Assembly (NCBI GenBank): GCA_037443205.1
Contig: JBBIOU010000022.1
Location: 1 to 58,364, forward strand
Origin: JBBIOU01 sp037443205
Lineage (GTDB): Bacteria; Bacteroidota; Bacteroidia; Flavobacteriales_D; UBA2798
Length of the DNA: 58,364 bases
Reading direction: 5' to 3'
Part shown: one piece after another, positions 1 through 6,104 of the stretch
Layout of the letters: every line of letters starts with the position of its first letter
Numbering within the stretch: the first letter of the stretch is position 1
Program-made: the position numbers and the translations under genes
Notes under the pieces: generated by a model
What the model was told of the DNA's origin: nothing
The model's input: the letters and a program-made list of their open reading frames with translations, nothing else
Databases searched by the model: none

Positions 1-105
1 TTCCCAACTTTCAGGATTGTCCAGAAAGTCCTTCCGTAATAAGTCAAGGAACTTAATGAAAGATTGTCTGTCCGTTACTTTAAAGTCGTTAAGTGTGTCG
101 TTCAT
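1..105 (-). CDS. DUF7660-like protein, N-terminal part only (third cassette)
   Basis: Open frame running off the left edge of the window. The ATG is the cat at 103-105 on the plus strand, and 35 residues are visible (MNDTLNDFKVTDRQSFIKFL, then DLLRKDFLDNPESWE). The pattern of a short acidic start, an SF.KFL..L..D helix and a NPESWEN-type turn resembles the DUF7660 family of small proteins of unknown function; this match is from memory. The start codon lies only 8 nt after the GTTATAG core that closes the neighbouring attC-like site, so this is read as the first gene of the third cassette of an integron-like array. No promoter is visible in front of it. Confidence 0.55.
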   Translation of the reverse strand, partial: MNDTLNDFKVTDRQSFIKFLDLLRKDFLDNPESWE

Positions 106-113
106 AAAATTGG

Positions 114-249
114 CTATAACGGTTTGCGTGTATGTGCAGTAGCGGATTAGAAGAGATTTCTTATTCGTTTAGCACATTGTTTATAAGAAGCACAGACCTT
201 TAGATTTACCTTTTCACCCGCTATTGCCATATACACGCTGTTAGCAAAC
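114..249 (-). repeat. attC-like recombination site 1 (end of GH16/barrel cassette)
   Basis: Imperfect palindrome of 136 bp downstream of the barrel gene. On the minus strand it opens with GTTTGCTAAC (249-240), followed by a ~20-nt arm (238-218), a ~72-nt middle part, the matching arm (145-126) and the closing core GTTATAG (120-114). The two arms pair over about 20 positions with a few mismatches or bulges. The opening core is the exact reverse complement of GTTAGCAAAC (2494-2485), where this same cassette begins. With one mismatch the match extends to 15 nt. That relationship is what recombination of a circularised cassette at G/TT would leave behind. Confidence 0.75.
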
Positions 250-260
250 GTAAATTTTAA

Positions 261-953
261 TTATTTCCCCTTTTTATAGTAAGTCAATTCTTTTTTATTG
301 AAAGGCCACTCAATTCCGACATTAATTCCCATGTCAAAACGGTCGTCAGTTAAGTTAAAGTATTGCAACGATGAGCCAGATTCGTAATAGTCTGTATTAA
401 ATTTATAATTAGCATATAATTCTGTGAATAAAATAAATCTATAGGATATATTTTTAGAATATTTAATGCCAAGCCTTAGGGTATTTCCTAATTTATATTT
501 GACAGGAATATTTTCTCTATTGATTTTTGTGCCATCTTTAAAAAAAGTTTCTTTTGAGTATCCAGATGCTTTTATAAAAACTGTCCCCAAGGATAATGAA
601 ATAGTGTTGTTTAAGTCGGTAAACAACCTTTGATTGAAAAATAATGGAATAAAATAATAATTTAGTTTTAAATTCTCTTTTTCCACAGATGAGTATATAT
701 CGCGATAAATAAAGAAATAGTTCTTTGTTCCATATGCAAAGCCTATTTCAATTTTAGATGATCTAAAATATTTATTTATTGAAAGCCCTACGTTATAATT
801 AATTTTATTCTTTACATCAGTAAAAGCACCGTATTTTTCTAACTGCATAAAATAATGGGGGTATCCCCCATATGCACTTATTGATTGAGATAGTGCAGAT
901 TCGCTTAGTAAAAAGAAAAAAAAGAAGAAGAGGATATTTTTTTCGGGGTTCAT
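261..953 (-). CDS. outer-membrane beta-barrel-like protein
   Basis: 230 residues with a hydrophobic N-terminus ending in SALSQ (signal peptide), then alternating polar and aromatic strands typical of Bacteroidetes OMP_b-brl-type small barrels (for example GLSINKYFRSSKIEIGFAYG and LRLGIKYSKNISYRFILFTE). It ends in a WPF motif plus a short lysine tail, which is unusual for a barrel because the last strand normally ends in F/Y/W. The start lies 2 bp after the GH16 stop codon, so the two genes are one transcription unit inside one cassette. A role as surface partner of the secreted GH16 enzyme is inference; the family match is by pattern only. Confidence 0.6.
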   Translation of the reverse strand: MNPEKNILFFFFFFLLSESALSQSISAYGGYPHYFMQLEKYGAFTDVKNKINYNVGLSINKYFRSSKIEIGFAYGTKNYFFIYRDIYSSVEKENLKLNYYFIPLFFNQRLFTDLNNTISLSLGTVFIKASGYSKETFFKDGTKINRENIPVKYKLGNTLRLGIKYSKNISYRFILFTELYANYKFNTDYYESGSSLQYFNLTDDRFDMGINVGIEWPFNKKELTYYKKGK

Positions 954-955
954 TG

Positions 956-2464
956 TTAGTTATAGATTATTTTGTTGACAAAAGCATTTTTATTTTTTGT
1001 ATCAAGAATGTTAAGGATATAATTACCTTTTCCGTAATCAGTCATATTTATCTCAATTTTACTTTTGTGAATTGATTTTAATGAAAAAACAACTTTGCCC
1101 TGCCCGTCTATTAAATATAATTCAAAATTCTCAGGACTTGCTTTTTCTAATTCAATGGAAAGTATTCCATTATTGGGATTTGGATATGTTTTAATTTTAA
1201 AGTCCTTTTCCGATTGAATAATGATAGAATTTTTATTTGAAGAACTGGAATTGGATAATGTGTCGTTATGGGAAGCGCTGTCAGATGAAATATTTCCCAT
1301 TTTCATAACACCAGGGCATATTGATGGGTCAATTCGTGCAACAAAATTGCTTCCAGCTTCTGCAGAAAAACCTGGCCCTAAAATAATTTCATCCCTAGCA
1401 ACAAGTTCTAACTGTTGACCAGTTTGAACAGTAAAATTGCCGCCAACTGTAATAGTTGTCCCAACTACAATATTGTAAATCTCGTTGCTTAAATTTAGTT
1501 GAGTAATGTCAGTTACATTAATTGCCCCTGTACATCCCATTTTTTGAGAATACCTTATGTAATCTATTTCTAATACACTTGGAAAAGGTGTATTTGCATC
1601 AGGTTGAAATGTTCCAGTCTGTAAAGCGAGATTTACAATGATATTCATCGGGTCTCTTGGGAAGACTTTATCTAGGATATATTGACCAAATGCTTGTATG
1701 CCATTGCAATCCACAGTCTGCCCAATAATTGTATAAAACTTTGTACTTCTTCTTTTTAAATTTCCGTCAACATACCATTCAATTTTATAATTGTCCCAAA
1801 TAACTGTAAAAGTATGAAATGCTTGTGAATAATCAGGGCCATTATAATCTGTTAGGCACATTTGTCCGTTGTAATGAACGGTCATATTATGGTCACTTGT
1901 ACTATTATCCCAAAACTCAAATACATCAATTTCATTGTTCACCCCGTTTACATTCTCTCCATACATCCAAAAAGCTGGCCAAAACCCTTTCCCTTTTGGT
2001 ATTTTACAGCGAATTTCATACATACCATAACCGAATTTGTATTTTGAATCTATTTCGGCAGACGAATAATCAAAAATTTTGGTGGTATATGTCCATGGAT
2101 TGGTAGAGTAGTCTGAAACGTATGTTCCTACAATAGGAGGAGATTCTCTTCTGGCAGTTAATTTTAAAGTTCCATTACTTACTTCTATATTGTTTGTAAT
2201 TGGAATGCTGGGAGTGTTTCCTGTGTTAGCGTACCATTGTTTTTCATATGAATGACTGAAATCTCTTAAAACGCCTTGATAAGGTAAAGTCCATTTTGTG
2301 AGGTCTAGAGTGTTGCCATCAAAGTTGTCTTCGAAGACTGTAACCCAAGGATTGTAGTCACATTGTCCGTCTTGCGTTAGAACAACTTGTTGTCCATCGC
2401 AGATTTGTCCAGATGCCATCTTTGTAAACAGGATTGACAGAACTAGAACCGATAATTTTTTCAT
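956..2464 (-). CDS. secreted glycoside hydrolase family 16 with T9SS sorting domain
   Basis: 502 residues from the ATG at 2464, chosen because MKKLSV begins a clean signal peptide ending ASGQ; upstream in-frame codons run into the attC-like site. The GH16 fold (laminarinase/beta-glucanase type) covers about residues 40-330, with the catalytic motif EIDVFE at 178-183: the two Glu are nucleophile and acid/base, with Asp between. A short beta-repeat linker follows (about 340-400, GTTITVGGNFTVQTGQQLEL), then a Ser/Asn-rich spacer and a C-terminal type A sorting domain (TYPNPNNGILSIEL to the end) that targets export through the type IX system. The likely substrate is a beta-1,3 or mixed-linkage glucan; exact specificity cannot be read. 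It lies in a two-gene mobile cassette with the barrel gene. Confidence 0.88.
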   Translation of the reverse strand: MKKLSVLVLSILFTKMASGQICDGQQVVLTQDGQCDYNPWVTVFEDNFDGNTLDLTKWTLPYQGVLRDFSHSYEKQWYANTGNTPSIPITNNIEVSNGTLKLTARRESPPIVGTYVSDYSTNPWTYTTKIFDYSSAEIDSKYKFGYGMYEIRCKIPKGKGFWPAFWMYGENVNGVNNEIDVFEFWDNSTSDHNMTVHYNGQMCLTDYNGPDYSQAFHTFTVIWDNYKIEWYVDGNLKRRSTKFYTIIGQTVDCNGIQAFGQYILDKVFPRDPMNIIVNLALQTGTFQPDANTPFPSVLEIDYIRYSQKMGCTGAINVTDITQLNLSNEIYNIVVGTTITVGGNFTVQTGQQLELVARDEIILGPGFSAEAGSNFVARIDPSICPGVMKMGNISSDSASHNDTLSNSSSSNKNSIIIQSEKDFKIKTYPNPNNGILSIELEKASPENFELYLIDGQGKVVFSLKSIHKSKIEINMTDYGKGNYILNILDTKNKNAFVNKIIYN

Positions 2465-2487
2465 TGTCTTTCGTTTTAATTTATGTT

Positions 2488-2621
2488 TGCTAACGTTTTG
2501 GGTATTGCCGAAGGCGGGGATTTTTAGCATAAAAGTTCAATCGAAGAACGAATGTTGAACCTTGCACAAATGCCCAATCGAAGCCGTTCAGCCCCGCTTT
2601 TGGCAATACCTTGTTAGGTGC
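2488..2621 (-). repeat. attC-like recombination site 2 (end of DUF6580/CWC/thioesterase cassette)
   Basis: 134-bp imperfect palindrome between the thioesterase stop and the GH16 start. On the minus strand it opens with GCACCTAAC (2621-2613; ACCTAAC fits the integron consensus RYYYAAC) and closes with GTTAGCA (2494-2488). The inner arms 2501-2519 and 2592-2610 are complementary over 19 bp with two mismatches, leaving a ~72-nt central part. The opening core is the exact reverse complement of GTTAGGTGC at 3921-3913, where this cassette starts. Size, arm spacing and core layout match site 1 although the arm sequences differ, as expected for attC sites recognised by structure. Confidence 0.8.
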
Positions 2622-2626
2622 TGCCT

Positions 2627-3010
2627 TTATTCAATTTTTACAGGTTTTTTATGTTCGTCAATAGCGACAAATGTAAATTCTCCACTTACTGCTTTTTCTC
2701 GTTCGTCTGAATACATTTGCTCTATAAAAATGTCCACACGAACTTTCAAACTTGTGTTTCCTGTATAAGTTACTTTTCCTACAAGTTCAACGATTGTTCC
2801 TGCTGGAATTGGCTTTTTAAAATCAATTCTATCGCTACTCACTGTTACCATTCGTTGTCGACTGAACCTTGTCGCTGTAATAAATGCCACTTCGTCCATT
2901 AGTTGCATTGCTGTCCCACCGAACAAAGTGTCATAGTGGTTTGTTGTATTTGGAAATACCGCTTTAAAAATACGTGTTTCAGATTGTTGAACTTTCTCTT
3001 CTTTTGTCAT
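2627..3010 (-). CDS. acyl-CoA thioesterase, hotdog fold
   Basis: 127 residues if translation starts at MTKEEK (3010); a longer frame to 3049 is open but would overlap the upstream gene more. Hotdog-fold pattern of the YciA/BFIT acyl-CoA hydrolases: NHYDTLFGG with the catalytic-type Asp early on, AMQLMDEVAFITATRFS helix, and the SSDRIDFKKPIPAG strand-turn. It should hydrolyse acyl-CoA thioesters in the cytoplasm; chain-length preference is not visible. It is the last gene of a three-gene cassette and overlaps the CWC reading frame by about 30 nt. The attC-like site begins 5 bp after the stop codon. Confidence 0.82.
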   Translation of the reverse strand: MTKEEKVQQSETRIFKAVFPNTTNHYDTLFGGTAMQLMDEVAFITATRFSRQRMVTVSSDRIDFKKPIPAGTIVELVGKVTYTGNTSLKVRVDIFIEQMYSDEREKAVSGEFTFVAIDEHKKPVKIE

Positions 3011-3272
3011 TTGTAAAGTTTTTAGATTTAGGTTTTCTGTAAAAAACACCTAAAATTGATTTTAATTTGTTGTGATAAACTTGGGTGTGATATTCTGATT
3101 TCACGTCTTTCATACACAAAGCACAAAGACAGTCATCAAAATTTCCACTCATATATTCTCTCTCTTTGTCGTTAAGAGTTACGGTTGTGCATTGACACAA
3201 TTTTATAGAACCGACTTTACACTCAAAGTTTGAATTGCAACGGGGACATTTTTTTTGTTCGTGTTTACACAT
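2979..3272 (-). CDS. cysteine-rich CWC family protein
   Basis: 97 residues. The first ~60 carry ten Cys arranged as C..H....CPRC, FEC, CQC, CLCALC, the pattern of the small cysteine_rich_CWC family (function unknown; metal binding is likely). The C-terminal ~35 residues are Lys-rich and not part of that motif. The start codon overlaps the stop of the DUF6580 gene (ATGTGTAA), so the two are probably translationally coupled. The stop lies inside the start region of the thioesterase gene. Confidence 0.72.
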   Translation of the reverse strand: MCKHEQKKCPRCNSNFECKVGSIKLCQCTTVTLNDKEREYMSGNFDDCLCALCMKDVKSEYHTQVYHNKLKSILGVFYRKPKSKNFTNDKRRESSTI

Positions 3273-3837
3273 ATCGTTTTACTTGTAATACAGGGAATTG
3301 TCTTTGAGCCAAAGCAAATGAGCTAAACAAAACACCCGAATAAAATAAGTCGCCCAACATTGTGCCTTTTAAAAACGGAATACCTGCTGTATAGCAAGTT
3401 ATTAAACCGTCAAAAGTCTTGGGATACATTGTTCCACTTGCCCAAACACCAAAGTTAGAAACCAAAAAGAAAATTGCAGTTGATGTTAAAGCTCCTGCAA
3501 AAACTCGTTGTGTATTTACTTTGCTAAAAATAAAAATAGCTACAAGTGTTATTAAAATATAACTGCCATATTGCCAATAAAATCCCTGATAAAACCAAGT
3601 GAATGTTGAATAATATTGACCATAAATAACATTGTTAATAAAAAGGTCGCTTAACCAAGTTGCCATAATTGGAACTAAAAACGCTTGCCATTTTTTTGTG
3701 AAATGAGCCGCACCAAAAAGTCCAATTGCACCAAGTGGTGAAAAATTTGGCATATGTGGAATAATTCGACTGAAAGCCGCTAATAAAATTAGAACTGTCA
3801 AAACACCGAAGTGTAAATTTATTTTTTGTTTATCCAT
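3265..3837 (-). CDS. DUF6580 family membrane protein, putative transporter component
   Basis: 190 residues with five to six hydrophobic segments (about 10-27, 35-60, 90-108, 115-135, 155-180). RIIPHMPNFSPLGAIGLFGAAHF near the N-terminus is the conserved signature of DUF6580, a family resembling ECF-type substrate-binding membrane subunits; a link to cobalamin or trace nutrients is suspected for relatives but not shown here. It is first in its cassette. A Bacteroidetes-type -7 element (TAACTTTG, 3869-3862 on the minus strand) lies 25 nt before the ATG, so the cassette seems to carry its own promoter. Confidence 0.75.
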   Translation of the reverse strand: MDKQKINLHFGVLTVLILLAAFSRIIPHMPNFSPLGAIGLFGAAHFTKKWQAFLVPIMATWLSDLFINNVIYGQYYSTFTWFYQGFYWQYGSYILITLVAIFIFSKVNTQRVFAGALTSTAIFFLVSNFGVWASGTMYPKTFDGLITCYTAGIPFLKGTMLGDLFYSGVLFSSFALAQRQFPVLQVKRYV

Positions 3838-3861
3838 TTTTTAATTTTCAAATGTCTGTCG

Positions 3862-3869
3862 CAAAGTTA
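3862..3869 (-). promoter_or_regulatory. -7 element of the first cassette
   Basis: TAACTTTG on the minus strand matches TAnnTTTG, with 24 bases between it and the ATG at 3837. No TTTG is found at the usual 19-nt distance, so only the -7 half is supported. Confidence 0.4.
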
Positions 3870-3910
3870 ATATTTTTTAGTCTGTTGATGTTAGTACGGT
3901 TGTTTTAAGG

Positions 3911-3993
3911 TTGCACCTAACTAGTATATAGGTCTGAAAAAATCATCCTTTTGCACCCAATATTGGTAGATAGGTCTGATTTTTATCATCCTT
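3911..3993. repeat. tandem ~40-bp direct repeats with cassette core, attI-like site
   Basis: Two adjacent copies, 3911-3950 (40 nt) and 3951-3993 (43 nt), share ttgcacc at one end, ataggtctga in the middle and tcatcctt at the other end. The copy nearer the cassettes carries the exact core ACCTAAC (3915-3921; GTTAGGT on the minus strand), while the integrase-proximal copy has a degenerate ACCCAAT. This is the point where the first cassette begins. The repeats end 28 bp from the integrase stop codon. Layout (integrase, direct repeats, core, first cassette) is that of an integron attI site; the function is inferred. Confidence 0.65.
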
Positions 3994-4021
3994 TATTAGA
4001 TTTTCAAATTTATGAAAAATA

Positions 4022-5161
4022 TTATAAATCATCAAAGGGGCTTTTGATTTTTTTTAAACTATTTTCGGTTACGTGGGTGTATATTTCCGTAGTTTTTGAA
4101 CTCTTATGGCCAAGCAGTTCCTGAATGTATCGTAAATCGGTACCTGATTCCAGTAAATGTGTGGCATACGAGTGTCTTAACCAATGAAGGGTGACAGGTT
4201 TTTTTATTCCTGCTTTTTGTAAAGCTAGCTTCAAAACGCTTTGTAGGCTTTTTTCACTGTATGGTTCGGTAGGTTTTTGACCTTCAAATAACCAAATTTT
4301 TGGTCTGTAATTTTTATAATAAGATCGTAACAATTCTATTAATTTTTCAGAAATTGGTACTACTCGGTCTTTTTTACCTTTTGAGTTTCTTATAATTAAT
4401 AAATGCCTTTTACTATCTATATCTGTTGGTTTTAAATGTAATAATTCACTTCTTCTTAATCCGCAGGCATAAATTAAACTTAGCATGGCCTTATGTTTTA
4501 TATTTGTAGGTACTTCCAAAATGGCTTTTATTTCTTCTTTGCTGAGCACATTGGGCAATTTTTTCTCCCGCTTTGGGCGGTGTATTAAATCTACCTCGAG
4601 TTGGGTGTTTTCAATTTTTTTAAAGAATAGTTTAATAGCATTTACCACTTGATTTTGAAAGGATGCCGAAAAGCCATTTCGCAAAATGTATTCGTTATTA
4701 AATCGAATTAAATCCTGATTGTTTATCTCGTTTAAAGATTTATGATGATAAAATTTTAAAAACGTTTGCAAGGCATCGGTATAGGTTTTTATAGTGTTAG
4801 GGGAATAGCGTCTGCTGTTTAGCCAATCTTTAAACTGTGCAATTTTTTTTAAATGTTCTGAAGTAAGCTGATTTGTTAAAATAACTTTTTCTTTTGTTTC
4901 AATTAGCTTTTCATGTTTTGGTTTTGGCAAAAATAAAGCATTGGTATTTACATAAGCTATCCCCTTAAACAGCCTAAAAAGCTCTTTTAAATTTGAGCGA
5001 TTGTTAGCTATATGCCAGCATTTTTGGCTTTGACTCCATCGTGCATCAGGAAGTGTTTTTACCAATGCAATAAGTTCTTTGTCTATTGGAAAAAACAAAG
5101 CTAATCTGTTTTGTTTGTTATGTTCTATAGCTTTAACTACAATTTTTACCTCAGTACTCAC
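4022..5161 (-). CDS. tyrosine recombinase/integrase of the cassette array, HARP-like N-terminus
   Basis: 379 residues from a GTG start at 5161, which sits correctly behind a strong promoter match. Residues about 15-70 resemble a HARP-type domain (LALFFPIDKELIALVK, then W42 and W49 in RWSQSQKCWHI). A SAM-like core-binding domain follows at ~100-185 and the catalytic domain at ~200-370, with R236, a beta-hairpin Lys (KGKKDR, 261-266), H326xxR329, H352 and nucleophile Tyr361. It is a DNA strand-exchange enzyme. The end, IYTHV...KSPFDDL, resembles the IntI C-terminus. However, the ~20-residue insertion that integron IntI proteins carry before the HxxR box is absent: the chain runs from the helix YYKNYRPKIWLFEG straight on. 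It lies upstream of, and in the same orientation as, the cassettes. Confidence 0.9.
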   Translation of the reverse strand: MSTEVKIVVKAIEHNKQNRLALFFPIDKELIALVKTLPDARWSQSQKCWHIANNRSNLKELFRLFKGIAYVNTNALFLPKPKHEKLIETKEKVILTNQLTSEHLKKIAQFKDWLNSRRYSPNTIKTYTDALQTFLKFYHHKSLNEINNQDLIRFNNEYILRNGFSASFQNQVVNAIKLFFKKIENTQLEVDLIHRPKREKKLPNVLSKEEIKAILEVPTNIKHKAMLSLIYACGLRRSELLHLKPTDIDSKRHLLIIRNSKGKKDRVVPISEKLIELLRSYYKNYRPKIWLFEGQKPTEPYSEKSLQSVLKLALQKAGIKKPVTLHWLRHSYATHLLESGTDLRYIQELLGHKSSKTTEIYTHVTENSLKKIKSPFDDL

Positions 5162-5201
5162 TACAATTATAATTTATATACTTTGCGTTTTTAGTACTAT
5201 T

Positions 5202-5232
5202 CAAAAATAAATATCTTTGGTTTTATCTCAAA
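5202..5232 (-). promoter_or_regulatory. promoter of the integrase gene
   Basis: On the minus strand, TTTG (5232-5229), a 19-nt spacer and TATTTTTG (5209-5202) match the Bacteroidetes consensus TTTG-N19-TAnnTTTG exactly. The GTG start follows 40 nt downstream of the -7 element. Confidence 0.6.
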
Positions 5233-5258
5233 AAAGTTTAATAACCTTTTTGGAGTTA
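5226..5258. repeat. palindromic repeat, copy 1
   Basis: Imperfect hairpin: arm ctcaaaaaagt, a short taata-type loop, arm cctttttggag. It shares loop and A/T-run layout with the longer palindrome at 48121-48158, so both may belong to one dispersed family. It overlaps the integrase -33 element and therefore could influence that promoter. Confidence 0.4.
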
Positions 5259-5387
5259 ATTGTATTAATCGCAGTAAACTTATTGTGTGTTTTTCCGGGT
5301 TATAATTGGTAGTTTCTGTATTATTAGTCGGATTTATTTTTGAACAAGTTTACACTTTTTATTATATTTTCACGGCAAAAGTTGTAT

Positions 5388-6083
5388 TTAAACCAGTATT
5401 TCGGTTAGCACCTCAACCGATTTCAGGTTTTTAAAACCGGGAATATGAAATTCATAATACTTAATAATATATGCAAGCATGCTTTTTAAGTTTGTATAAT
5501 TGTTTTCCGGAATCTTGTTCATCAATAACTGCTTAAAACATTCCAATGAATTGCCTGTTAAAGCGTGTAATGCTTCATTTTTGCTAACCTCCCCCTGCTC
5601 TATTTGAAAAGAAGTGGCTTCTTCCAGATTATTAATATCGGGTTTTATACCCAAATAATTCATGTAATTAACTAAAAATAAAATATGAAACCAGGGATTA
5701 TAACTTTCTGCATCTAATGCCTTAAGTATATTTACTAAAAAATCAAATAATTTTTCGTCCGGACTGTGTTCTTTTAAAGTTTTATCAAGTATTTCGTTTA
5801 TAAAAATGAGTTGTGCACTTTTATAAATATGCGTATAAGTGTTTAAGCAGGTATACAGTGTTCTCAGTTCTTTAACTATGCTTCGTGATTCGGGGTTATT
5901 CCCTTTGCTGTAATAAGAAATTTCGAGCAGGTTAAGAGGCATCAAATGGCCTCGTTTATTTTTATCGGTCTTGTAAATAACAAACAGATGCAATCCCATT
6001 TGTTTTGTGTATGCCGATAATAGCATACGCTTATCTTTGTATGGTATATGTTTTAAAAGGATGGCATGCGTTGTATAAAGCAT
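5388..6083 (-). CDS. recO: DNA repair protein RecO
   Basis: 231 residues from the ATG at 6083; MLYTTHAILLKHIPYKDKRML is the typical RecO start, with an N-terminal OB fold (about 1-80) and an alpha-helical C-terminal half (80-231). RecO loads RecA on SSB-coated single-stranded DNA together with RecR in the RecFOR recombination pathway. The zinc-binding cysteines of some RecO proteins are absent, as is common in Bacteroidetes. It is followed upstream (plus-strand right) by porZ with a 21-bp gap, the usual Bacteroidetes neighbourhood. Confidence 0.9.
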   Translation of the reverse strand: MLYTTHAILLKHIPYKDKRMLLSAYTKQMGLHLFVIYKTDKNKRGHLMPLNLLEISYYSKGNNPESRSIVKELRTLYTCLNTYTHIYKSAQLIFINEILDKTLKEHSPDEKLFDFLVNILKALDAESYNPWFHILFLVNYMNYLGIKPDINNLEEATSFQIEQGEVSKNEALHALTGNSLECFKQLLMNKIPENNYTNLKSMLAYIIKYYEFHIPGFKNLKSVEVLTEILV

Positions 6084-6104
6084 GCACAAAATTAAAGTTT
6101 GTAT

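Noticed and set aside
3911..3993. Two-copy repeat as a CRISPR remnant
   Set aside because: The copies are adjacent without spacers, are only partly alike, and no cas gene is present.
4022..5161. Reading the integrase as the housekeeping XerC/XerD
   Set aside because: It is ~80 residues longer at the N-terminus, lies beside repeats and cassettes, and has a HARP-like domain not found in XerC/D.
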